Shown here in pieces: positions 42,396 to 52,885 of a stretch of 64,000 nucleotides of DNA (positions are counted from its first letter, which is position 1; the number at the start of each line of letters is the position of its first letter). The notes below the pieces were generated by a model. The model saw nothing but the letters and a program-made list of their open reading frames with translations. It was not told the DNA's origin and ran no database searches. Source of the stretch: Impatiens glandulifera (taxonomy: Eukaryota > Streptophyta > Magnoliopsida > Ericales > Balsaminaceae); the NCBI RefSeq assembly GCF_907164915.1, contig NC_061863.1, positions 35,003,382-35,067,381 of the forward strand. Direction: 5' to 3'. Made by a program: the position numbers and the translations under genes.

Positions 42396-43670
42396 TTAGG
42401 TATGTGAAGAGATAAGCTGACTAAGATCGGTTAAACCAAGTATGATTCTGAAGTGAGAAAACTTAGCTTCCTGCAAAGGCTTTGTGAAGATATCGGCCAC
42501 TTGTTGTTCTTTTGATACGTATTCCAACCGGATATGTTTCAACATGACATGTTCCCAGATGAAGTGGTGCCTTATGTCAATGTGCTTGGTTCTTGAATGT
42601 AGAACCGGATTATATGTGATTGCTATGGCACTTGTATTATCACATAATATCGGAGATTCTTCGGCTGTGATACCGAAATCCTTCAGTTGTTGTTGAATCC
42701 ATAGAAGTTGTGAACAGCAACTTCCAGCTGCCAGGTATTCAGCTTCTATGGTTGACGTGGCAACCGATGTCTGTTTCTTGCTGTGCCATGAAACAAGCCG
42801 ATCACCTAGGAATTGGCATGTTCCACTGGTACTTTTTCGGTCAACTTTACAACCTGCATAATCTGCATTTGAGTAACTTGTGAGGTTGAAAGATGAGTCC
42901 TTTGGATACCATAGGCCAACTTCAGGAGTTCCTTTTAGGTATTTCAAGATTCGCTTTGCGGCTGTGTAATGAGACTGTTTTGGATTAGCCTGGAATCTTC
43001 CACACACACCGACCGCGAATAGTATATCCGGTTTACTTGCTGTTAGGTATAAGAGAGAACCGATGATTCCTCGGTAAGCTGTCAAGTCTACTGCTTGACC
43101 GTCATCATCCTTGTCCAATTTGACCGATGAGCTCATTGGGGTAGCGGCTGAAGAGCATGTATCCATCCCCAATTTCTTTAAAAGTTCCTTTGTGTATTTA
43201 GGATGGCTTATGAATGTTCCTCTTTCGAGTTGCTTAACCTGAAGGCCTAGAAAGAAACTTAACTCTCCCATCATACTCATTTCAAATTTGTTAGTCATCA
43301 AGGCTTTGTTTAAGCGGTATACATGATTAAGAATGTCAGCATTTTTTAAACCGGGTGGTTGTTCAACATATACTTCTTAACGTAGTTTACCATTTAAAAA
43401 TGTACTTTTGACATCCATTTGAAAAACTTTAAAATTTTTGAAAGCAGCAAAAGACAGAAAAATCATAATGGCTTCAATCCTAGCTACAGGGGCAAATGAT
43501 TCTTCAAAATCAATGCCTTCTTCCTGTTTGTATCCTTGTGCCACTAATCTGGCTTTGTTCCTCGTGACCAAACCGTCTTCATTGAGTTTATTTCTAAATA
43601 CCCATCTTGTTCCTATGACCGGTTGATCTTTCGGTCTAGGGACTAGGTACCAGACTTTGTTACTCTCAAA
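42396..43670 (-). pseudogene. pol of element 4: reverse transcriptase (YVDD deleted) and RNase H
   Basis: RT starts just after the stop at about 43671: [53 protein letters not shown], then a TAA at 43377-43379. The same frame goes on with YVEQPPG, HVYRLNKAL and passes directly into MTNKFEMSMMGELSFFLG: the segment with LKQAPKAWY and YVDD (about 75 codons in the fragment at 61691) is missing in frame near 43301. The RNase H frame of 301 codons is then complete (SNADYAGCKVDRKSTSG, STIEAEYLAAGS, SRTKHIDIRHHF, VADIFTKPLQEAKF) to 42396. Confidence 0.88.
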
Positions 43671-45470
43671 CTAGTTTAACTCTTCTTGCATTCCCAAGAT
43701 CCAATCCGGATCTGACAATGCTTCATCCACCTTTTTTGGCTCAATCTCGGAAATAAAAGCGGAATTAAAGTATTCCTCCAGAATTTGTCGCCTAGTTCGA
43801 ACAAGTTTTGAAGGGTCACCTATAATTAGCTCGGGAGGATGATTTGTGTTCCTTTTGAGATTTGGTTCAGTAGTGTCTACCAAATCACCGTTTACTTGAT
43901 CAAGGCTAGACATATCGGTAGGCTGAACAGGAGTGTTAGACCGACCGATTTCCTCAGTTTGAACCGAGGTGTCAGCTTCCTGTCGCATGACAGCTTGATC
44001 CAGCTGGATTTCATTATCACTCATTTGGTCATGGACAAACCGTCTGAAAACCGGAATCTCATCTTCACTATCAGAGTGAATATTGTTGTTTTCCAATCTG
44101 TTGTGTAGATCAAAGGATGATGCAGTGTTGCTTTCAACCGATTCATCGAAAACGACATGAAGTGATTCCTCCACGGTTAAAGTTCTAGTATTGTACACTC
44201 TATAAGCTTTACTGACTGCTGAGTAACCTAACATGATTCCAATATCGGATTTTGCATCAAAAGCAGATAGGTAGGTTTTTCCATTTATGTGAATGTAACA
44301 TTTACAACCGAAGATTTTAAGATACTTAAGATTAGGAATCCTATCAAAGTATATACTTCATACGGTATTTTGTTGTGGAACTTGTTGATAAAAGACCGGT
44401 TTTGTGTGTGACATGCAGTATTGATAGTCTCATCCAGAATTTCTGGGCAATACCCGAATCGGCTATCATGGACCTTGTGGCTTCCTTGAGAGTTCAGTTT
44501 CTTCTCTCAGCCAGGCCGTTATGTTGAGGAGTCCTAGTACTAGACAACTCGTGTTTAATACCGGATTCATCAAGAAATGCATTTAGAGTACTATTTGTAA
44601 ATTCGGTTCCTCTATCATTCCTAATGATGTTGATGCGTGTTGATTTTTCATTTTGCAAACGTTTAAGCAGTGTAATTAAGTTTGATGCGGTTTCACGTTT
44701 GGATGTCAAGAATATTACCCATGTATACCTAGAATAATCATCAACAACTACCATAGTATAAAGCATACCTCCTAGACTGACGATCCTAATTGGTCCAAAT
44801 AATTCCATGTGAAGGAGATCTAAGCATCAGTTAGATTGAATGTGTCCCTTACTTTTGAAGGTTGACCTAGTTTGTTTACCCATTTGACATGCTGAACAGA
44901 CCTTATCCTTATTAAATACTATATCACGAATTCCTTCAACTAGCGTTTTACCACGGATATAGTTTAAAGTTTTCAGGTTTAAGTGGTTCAACCTTTTATG
45001 CCATAGCCAGATTTGATCGGTTTTAGCCACCATGCAAATAGGGTATTCTACTTTATTTTTCCAATCTACCTTGTAAATATTTTTTAACCTATTTCCGGTT
45101 AGTGGTATGATACCTTGAGAGTTTTAACTAGGCATGCATGTTTAAGAAATTCTACCGTGTATCCAGCATCACACATCTGGCTAATGCTTAACATGTTAAA
45201 ATGTAGGTTTTCAACTAAGAGTACATTATCATTTGTTAAGTTACCATGGACAATCTTACCCTTGTCCACAGTTCTACCTTTTGAGTTATCACCGAAGATA
45301 ATCATTGCATCGGTTTCTATTTTGATGTCGGTTAGAAGATTGTTGTTCCCAGTCATGTGTCTGGAACAACCGTTATCTAGGTACCATTCAGAGTTTCCTA
45401 GACGTTTCTTCATATCCTGCAAAATATACATATTTACAACTATTTGGTACCCACATTTACTTGGGTCCAC
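43671..45470 (-). pseudogene. pol of element 4: protease, integrase, INT-RT linker
   Basis: The protease region 45470-45099 has WYLDNGCSRHMTGN, with DNG where the DSG/DTG triad is expected. GAG-pre-integrase 45033-44827: WLWHKRLNHLNLKT, CSACQMGKQT. The integrase core 44808-44494 has the first Asp as Glu (HMELFGP), then VVDDYSRYTWVIF, IRNDRGTEFTN and TRTPQHNGLAERRN, so the second Asp and the Glu are present. Stops lie between blocks (near 44826, 44493), and 44490-44240 is frameshifted. The linker 44234-43671 ([15 protein letters not shown], acidic, PPELIIGD) is open. Confidence 0.85.
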
Positions 45471-45704
45471 AAGCGATTAGTCCCTTAGGTATCCAGACTT
45501 TAATAAGTCGAACAACTTTCCCGGTTATGGTTCTAACTAGTTTTCCTGCACTCGATTTGGAGTCTCTCTGTTTTCCTAAGAGTACCTTACTCGGAGGTGA
45601 TCTTTGGCTTATCCTATGCAGTTCGGCTTTCTTACCTTTGGGTCGGTTGGCTTTCCTTTTCTCAGGGTGAATCCATTATTTGGAATCAGTTGGACCTACA
45701 TAGA

Positions 45705-47216
45705 TTAGTTTATCTTCGGGTATGAGGCACTTAATTCCTCTTCGTCGGTTAAGGAACTCTTGACAAAACTTACAAAGGGGAGATTGTCCTTTGTGAGCCT
45801 CATTTTGTCAAAGTGGTTCCGGTTGTTGGATCTGTTGTTTTTGTATCCAAGACCAAACATGCACTTAGGGTGTCTATTATAACTGCACATTCTATTCACC
45901 ATTTCACTGGAGCTTTTCCATGCGGCTATTCGATACTGGATTCGGGCCTCATCCTCTTCGGTCAGCTCTTGGACTGATTCCTCGAGCTGTTTGGTCTCAG
46001 AGGATAGTTCAGGTGCTGCCTTGGTTTCCAGGATTTTATCAGGTTGTATGGTTTTTGGTTCGGTCAAGGTAGGTGCTATGGGGTCAGTTCTAAAGTTGAA
46101 TTGGGCTTGTATTAGTGTTAATAGGTTCTTATACTCTACTACCATATCATTTAGCGCATTAAATAACTCATCTTTAGTAAATTCTTCACAAGGAGAGTCA
46201 AATACCTGTTCCCCGTTTGCCATGAGACATGTGAGTTCATCATCGCTGTCACTGTGAGCCCATAGACTTCCTCCATCATCGGCTATCAGTGCTTTCTGAA
46301 CTTCACTTCCTTCACCGGTTTGTTGATAGTTATTTCGGTTATTCTGATCGTCCGGTTTCCGGTCATCTCGTCTTGGTTTTCTACATTCCCACCTGAAATG
46401 TCCCAAACAATTGCAGTTATAACATCTAATATTAGATTTATCACCGTAATTATAGTTGTTGTTGTTTGTCGGTTGGCTTCTCTTTATGAATCAGCCAAAT
46501 TTCTGTGCAAGCATTGCCATGGCATCCTCGGTGAACTGTTCAGCGGTTCTGATCGGTGCAGGAGCAACCGGTTCTGTGGTTGTGACCAATGCTCTGGTTG
46601 AAGTTGAGGCTGAGACTTCTTCTTCAGTCCTAGATCTCATTTCAAACTCATATGCCTTAAGATCTTCGAATACATCGTGTAGCTTCATCTTGTTTAGACA
46701 GTTTGATTCCCTCATCACCATTGTCTTTATGTTCCATGCACTTGGAAGAGATCTTAGCGCTTTCATGGTGACTTCCTTGTTGTCATACTTCTTTCCAAGA
46801 GTTGATAGCTCGTCTATCACATCTGTGAACCGGTCACTGTATTCCCTCATTGTTTCTCCCGATCTCATCTTGATGTTTTCAAACTTCTGGGTAGCCACCA
46901 TTATCTTGTTTTCCTTGGTTCTTTCATTTCCCCCATGAATCTGAATCACCGCTTCCCATATTTCCTTTGCGGTTTTGTAATCTCAGACCTTGCAAAACGT
47001 ATTTTTGTCCAAACTGTTAGAGATGCGGTTTCTGGCATGATTGTTTCTTCTCCTGTCTTCAGCTGTCCAGTCCTTTCTGTCTTTATCAATCTTTACCGGT
47101 CCTTCAATCAGGATGAACTATATCTCGTCATCCATGGTGATTAAATGCAGGTGCATGCGTGCCTTCCAGTTGGCAAAGTCGTCATCTTCTAGCATTGGGG
47201 GCCTATCAAACGACAT
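45705..47216 (-). pseudogene. gag of element 4, with intact zinc knuckle and a few stops
   Basis: ATG at 47216: MSFDRPPMLEDDDFANWKAR, gag N-terminus. It is readable in one frame throughout, with a TAG and a TGA before 46949, a TGA at 46491 and the stop at 45705. The UBN2-type domain is at 46949-46560 (KIMVATQKFENIKMRSGETM, RFTDVIDELSTLGKKY). The zinc knuckle CYNCNCLGHFRWEC at about 46383-46424 fits CX2CX4HX4C. The acidic spacer WAHSDSDDELTCLMANGE and FTKDELFNALNDMVVEY that follows is the part retained in the deleted gags of elements 1 and 3. This copy shows what those two have lost. Confidence 0.85.
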
Positions 47217-47242
47217 GCTTGCTTGAGTATTGAAACTAACTG

Positions 47243-47255
47243 TTCTGATACCAAT
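47243..47255 (-). other. Primer binding site, element 4
   Basis: On the minus strand ATTGGTATCAGAA follows the 5' LTR; plus strand reads tctgataccaat. Initiator-Met-tRNA type with a change at the last positions. Confidence 0.82.
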
Positions 47256-48483
47256 TGTTAGGATCTAGGTCGCGGCTGGCGGACTGGGGTCTGGCCGGTT
47301 AGCGCGTTTCACTCAAAGGTTGGTGATTAATACGGTTAGAGATTAACACCGGGGTTTCAATACTACACAAACCCTTGAACTGAGTTCAAGTGCGGAAGTG
47401 GTTCGTTTCAGGTTGAAGTAGTACACACACAAGATAAGCAGAACCAGATTTGGATGAAGTCGGTTTGGAGTATGGTAGGTCGGTTATGGGATTCGGTAAT
47501 TCGGTTAGGATGATGTATGTCGGTTTGAGTAGAGTCGGTTAGAATACAAGACCGGCAGAAAGTAAATAACAAGGCAGAATTTTATGGATGTTCGGAGATA
47601 AACTCTTACGTCACCCCTTCCTATCGAAACCGCGAGAAAGATATTCACTAAGGAATACACAAACACAATCCGATCGAGTCTTATTTTCTGCTCGATAACA
47701 CCCGTACAATTTTAACCGAAATTGTAATCACACTTCAAATAAACACTTAAGCTCTAAACCTTGTAGAAAAATAAACTTGCAATAAATCTTAGAGCTTGTA
47801 GTTGGTAGGGCTGGTAATCAATTATAACTTGTTTCTTGGTGCTTTTTGTTCTGCATTTATTCCTCTTCAGCTCCTTCTTTTATGGGTGAAATGTGCCAAC
47901 GGTCACATTTCATTTCCTTGAATCTGATTGGTTGAGCATAGGTTCAGTGATTCAGACCTGGCGGTCTTGATTCAGATCTGGCGGTCTTGATTTCCAGTGT
48001 GTAGGTCAAACCGGCTAGGTTTGTCTTTTACTCAGTATGTCAACTGTCGGTTGGACAGTTGCATGTACCTGAAGGATTGCGCCACTGATTTATCCTGGAG
48101 TGGAAAGATCTTGTCGGACGATCTTCTGCAGCCTCCATACTGTCTTCAGACTTGTATGAATATGGCAATACTAAAGTCTGTCCCTTCGGTATCATCCTCA
48201 ACAAATACTCGAAGTATCTATTTGTACTGGTCGGTTGTTTATGTTAACTGATGACTTCCGGTTTTTTCATAACTTCAGATTGACCGGATGTTCAATGATT
48301 TTGGCCTTCTAATTTGACCGGTCTTGTCTTCTTGTTCGGTCAGGTTTTAGGTCGGTTGGATTGCTCGACCGGTTGAGTTTCTTAACCGGTTGAGTAACTT
48401 GGCCGGTTGAATTCCTTAACTGTTCCTGCACAAGAAATTTGTTTTTGTTAAGTTCTATTTAACCGATCTAATTTTATCTAACA
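47256..48483 (-). repeat. 5' LTR of copia element 4
   Basis: A 1228-bp copy of 35220-36458, differing by scattered substitutions and a few small indels (one of about 9 bases near 47375). It contains the gtcggttt run (about 47457-47550), the TACGTCACCCC block (about 47583-47620) and the gaccggttga units (about 48368-48410). Confidence 0.92.
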
Positions 48484-48557
48484 GATATTTTTTATTTAAA
48501 ATAAGAGTTTTTTTGTTTAAAAAATTATTTATCGTATTTTTAAAATACAATGAGTTT
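48484..48557. repeat. Satellite remnant between two insertions
   Basis: 74 bp of satellite (agagtttttttgtttaaaa, atttatcgtatttttaaaat). It is continuous with 35219 on the left and 50090 on the right after removal of element 4 and the LTR remnant. Confidence 0.85.
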
Positions 48558-49359
48558 TGACAGGATCGGCGGCACCAATAGAGACGGGGGTCTGGCTATT
48601 GATGACGACTTCGGATGAACGGTTTGATAGAAATCCTGTTAGGGATTAATATCTCTTTCTATTCTTCACAAATCCTTCGAACTCTTAAAACAGATTCAAG
48701 CGCGAAAATGTTCGTCGGATTTGAAGCTTTTAACCAATGAAAGATGAATGACAGAAAGTAAAGAACACAAGAAGTGTTTATGGATGTTCAGAGTAAACTC
48801 TCCTATGTCACTCCTTCTTCCAACAACCGGAAGGATTCACTATACTTCTTTGAATCAAATACAGTTCACTAATCTAGTTAACTCTCTGTTGAACAAAACA
48901 ACCTTTGTTTAACTTACAACATTGAAGTTTTCTCACAAAAAAGACAGTATGTAATATAATGTATTCACAGCTAGATAATAAGTGAGATGTTTGATTTCAG
49001 AAACTTTCTTGAAATGAAAAATGAATGAAGCAGCTCTCTCTTTATTTCTTGTATTTTTCAACCTGTAATTTGTCCGTTGTCTTAGGCATCAATTTATTCT
49101 TGAAAAGATTCAAAGGTCAAATCCTTCTTTTGAACACATGTCATCTTTATGTTGGATGTACTATCCATGAGGTACTGGGTAGTACATCAGAAAAAAATTC
49201 TTGAGATCGTGGTAGTAGAATGCAGTACAGGCAATTTGAATTACGGCATACGTGGCGGTTATTCATTTGTAGAGCTCTGATGTCAGCTGCTTGGAATACT
49301 CTACTGCCAGCTGCTAGGAAGAGCATCTGCCTTCAGATGCCTATCTGATCATCTAATTA

Positions 49360-49735
49360 GACGCCCTCCTCAGATCAGTCTATTAGACGCCTCATCTCGG
49401 CCGTTCATCTTATTAGACGCAATCAGTTTATTAGACGCCCCCATCTAACATTAGACCCCCACGTCTAACTTTCAATTTCTAGACTGCACGTCCAACTTTC
49501 TCTTTCTAGACTGCACGTCTAACTTTCTCTTTCTAGACTGCACGTCAACTTTCTCTTTCTAGACTGCACGTCAACTTTCTCTTTCTAGACTGCACGTCTA
49601 ACTTCTTGCATCTATTAGACTCCACGTCTAATTCTTTGCATCTATTAGACTCCACGTCTAATTCTTTGCATCTATTAGACTCCACGTCTAATTCTTTACA
49701 TCTATTAGACTCTTTCATAAAATCCGTCTAACTCC
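49360..49735. repeat. Palindrome-derived tandem arrays in the LTR remnant
   Basis: Two adjacent arrays: a unit of about 26 bp (ctagactgcacgtctaac plus tttctctt) at about 49478-49605, and one of about 31 bp (ctattagactccacgtctaa plus ttctttgcat) at about 49605-49710. The core is the complement-strand form of the GTTAGAC...GTCTAAC palindrome with one arm partly eroded. Confidence 0.82.
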
Positions 49736-49806
49736 GTGTTGACTTTGCTCGCGCGCGTTGACTTTTAGTTGTGCCTGCAAATTAACAAAACTCTAATTAT
49801 TAATTC

Positions 49807-49875
49807 TGCACCTGGTGAGATTCAAACTCAGGTCACCTGTATGACAGGCAGGCATGTTTACCACTACACTACTTA
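49807..49875 (-). pseudogene. tRNA-Asp(GTC)-like sequence, probable SINE head
   Basis: On the minus strand an A-box-like TAGTGTAGTGG (complement of 49861-49871), a GTC anticodon at the complement of 49843-49845 in a CCTGTCATACAGG arm, and a B-box-like GAGTTTGAATCTC (complement of 49817-49829) with a good T-arm stem TGAG/CTCA. The acceptor stem does not pair, so it is not a working tRNA. It is either a tRNA relic or the pol III promoter part of a SINE running leftward. Confidence 0.6.
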
Positions 49876-50089
49876 AGATGTTGATATCTAAATATATATT
49901 TATATATTTGATATGACTAACAATTATTGAACTTAGTTTTATCCAAAAACTATTTCATCAATCATCAAATCAAGATTGTTAAGTATTTTTAAATCAATTA
50001 AAAATTTCAACCCAACAATTTCTCCCTTTTTAATTATTTAAATTAAATTATCAAAACTTGTTGAGTTCATTAAAAAATTAAACCCAACA

Positions 50090-52885
50090 AGTTTTCTTAA
50101 TTATTTTTAAATATTTCGTGTGATTTTATTTCAAATTGATTTTTTTTTCAATTATTTTAATTTAAACTAATTTTAGTTTTGTAATATAAAAGTAATGTCA
50201 ACAAAATGGACCAAACTTATTCGAATATTATTTACTATATTTTATTATTTTATGTTCGGTTATATTTTGTTTTTTATAACTAAAGTCATCTCAATACAAT
50301 TAAATCATGCGTTGATGAGCTTTTTTCAACCCAATAATTTTTTTTGGATAAAAAAATAATCTTATTTTATTTGAAATTACACTGATATTTCGTAATCATT
50401 TTTGGGATATTATGGATTATTTGATTTTAAATTGCATTAATATTTATTTATTTCAATTAATTTAATTTAATTGAAGAATAGTTTTGTAATATAAAAGTTA
50501 TCTCAAAAAAATATAAATTATCGCAAACCTTATTCAAATATTATTTACCATATTGTATTATTTTATGTTGAGTTATGTTTTTTAAAATAAGTAAAAGTTA
50601 TCACAGTACATTATAAATTATTTTGAGACGTACTTTTTCATTTTGGTATATTCTTAGAATGTCAGAGATTTTTACTTAAAATAAGAGTTTTTTTGTTTAA
50701 AAAAATTATCTTAACGTATTTGACAATAAGATGAGTTTTCTCAATGTATTTTGAGATATTTCGTGTATTTTATTTCAAATTATATTATTTTTTTTATCTA
50801 TTTCCTTTAATTTAATCTAAACTAAGACTATGTTTGTAATATAAAAGTTATCTCAACCAGATATGAATTATCTCAAACTTATCGAATATTATTTACAATA
50901 TTGTATTATTTTATGTTAGGTTATATTTTTTTAATAAGTAAAAGTTATCTCAATAAATTATAAATTATTTTGAGACGTACTTTTTCATTTTGGAATATTC
51001 TTAGATTGTCGGAAATTTTATTTTAAATAAGAGGTTTTTTTGTTTAATAAAATTATCTTATCGTATTTCAAAACACGATGAGTTTTCTTGATTATTTTGA
51101 GATACTTCGTGTATATTTATTCAAATTGTATTAATTTTTATTTAATTCCTTTAATTTAATCTAAACTAAGATTAGATTTGAAATATAAAAGTTATCTCAA
51201 CCAGGTATGAATTATCGCAAACCTTATTTGAATATTAATTATAATATTGTATTATTTTATGTTATGTTATATTTTTTTGTAAGTAAAAGTTATCTCAACA
51301 TATTATAAATTATTTTGAGACGTATTTTTCATTTTAGAATATATTCTTAGAATGTCAGAAATTTGTATTTAAAATAAGTGTTTTTTTGGTTTAATAAAAT
51401 TATTTATCGTATTTTAAAATATGATAAGTTTTCTTAATTATTTTGAGATATTTCGTGTGATTTTATTTCAAATTCTATTTTTTTATTTCTTTTAATTTTA
51501 ACTAATTTTATTTTTGTATTATAAAAGTAATCTCAACTGAATGGACCAAACTTATTCGAATATTATTTATCTTATTTTATTATTTTATGTTAGGTTGTAT
51601 TTTGTTTTTAATAAGTAAAAGTTATCTCAATACATTTAAATCATGTGTTCATGAGCTTTTTATTTTTATTTTTGGATATTCTAAGAAAAAGAAGTATTTT
51701 AATTTAAAAAGAGTTTTTTTTTGTTAAAAAAATAATCTTATCGTATTTGAAATTATATTCATATTTCTTAATCAATTTTGGGATATTATGAATTATTTGA
51801 TTTTAAATTGCATTTATTTTTATTTATCTCAATTAATTTAATCTAATCGAATAATAATTTTGTAATATAAAATTTATTTCAACCAAATGTAAATTATCGC
51901 AAACCTTATTTGAATATGATTTACTATATTGTATTATTTTATGTTAAGTTATATTTTTTAATAAGTAAAAATTAATACAATACATTATAAATTATTTTGA
52001 GACGTACTTTTTTTATTTTGGAATATTCTTAGAATACAGAGTATTTTTATTTAAAATATGTGTTTTTTTGTTAAAAAATTATTTGTCGTATTCTAAAATA
52101 CTATGAGTTTTCATAATTATTTTTACATATTTTGTGTTATTTTATTTCAAATTGCATTTTTTCATTTATTTTAATTTAAACTAATTTTAGTTTTGTAATA
52201 TAAAAATAATCTCAACTGAATGGACCAAACTTATTCTAATAGTATTTACCATATTTTATTATTTTATGTTAGATTATATTTTTTTTAATAAGTAAAAGTC
52301 ATCTCAATTCAATTAAATCATGAGTTGATGAGATTTTTTATTTTCGTATATACTAAGAAAAAGAATATTTAAATTTAAATAAGAGTTTGTTTGGGTTAAA
52401 AAAAAAATCTTATCGTATTTGAAATTACATTGATATTTCTTAATCAATTTTGGGATATTATGAATTATTAGATATTAAATTGTATTTATTTTTATTTATT
52501 TCAATTAATTTAATCTAATCCAAGAATAGGTTTGTAATATAAAAGTTAACTCAACTAAATCTAAGTTATCGCAAACCTTATTCGAATATTATTTGCCATA
52601 TTGTAATATTTTATGTTAAGTTATATTTTTTTAATAAGTAAAAGTTATCTCAGTACATTATAAATTATTTTGAGACGTACTTTTTCACTTTGGAATATTT
52701 TTAGAATTTCGGAAATTTTTATTTAAAATAAGTGTTTTTTGGTTTAATAAAATTATTTTATCGTATTTCAAAATACGACGAGTTTCTTGATTATTTTGAA
52801 ATATTTCGTGTATTTTATTTCAATTTTTTTTTATTATTTTATTATTTTAATTTAAATTAAGATTAGTTTTTTTATATAAAATTTA
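50090..52885. repeat. Satellite array
   Basis: About eight monomers of the 345-bp satellite. The class with attctaagaaaaagaa is near 51655 and 52335, about two monomer lengths apart. No supported gene. Short open frames here are chance frames in AT-rich DNA. Confidence 0.88.

Larger units (their letters stand above)
35220..48483 (-). mobile_element. Ty1/copia element 4 with three tandem accessory ORFs
   Basis: A 13.3-kb element on the minus strand. LTRs are 35220-36458 (3') and 47256-48483 (5'), with near-identical sequence by eye. Flanks ggtat and gatat form a target duplication with one mismatch. From 5' to 3': LTR, primer site, gag, PR, INT, RT with YVDD deleted, RNase H, aORF-a, aORF-b, aORF-c, purine tract, LTR. 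It is more GC-rich than its surroundings and dense in ccggtt. Coding lesions are few compared with elements 1-3, so it is probably the most recent large insertion. Confidence 0.92.
48558..50089 (-). mobile_element. LTR remnant of the element 1/3 family (minus strand), nearly a solo LTR
   Basis: Flanked by the perfect target duplication agttt (48553-48557 and 50090-50094). The LTR proper is 48558-50017 (plus strand TGACAGGATCGG...CCCAACA). A 72-bp tail, 50018-50089, then has a purine tract complement (atttctccctttttaat) and a second CCCAACA end. This looks like the 3' LTR with its purine tract joined to the first bases of the 5' LTR, with everything else deleted. It holds the shared TGACGT-type block (mutated) near 48779-48820. 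Confidence 0.85.

Noticed and set aside
49807..49875. A functional tRNA-Asp gene
   Set aside because: The acceptor stem does not pair and the anticodon stem is imperfect; kept only as a tRNA-like relic.
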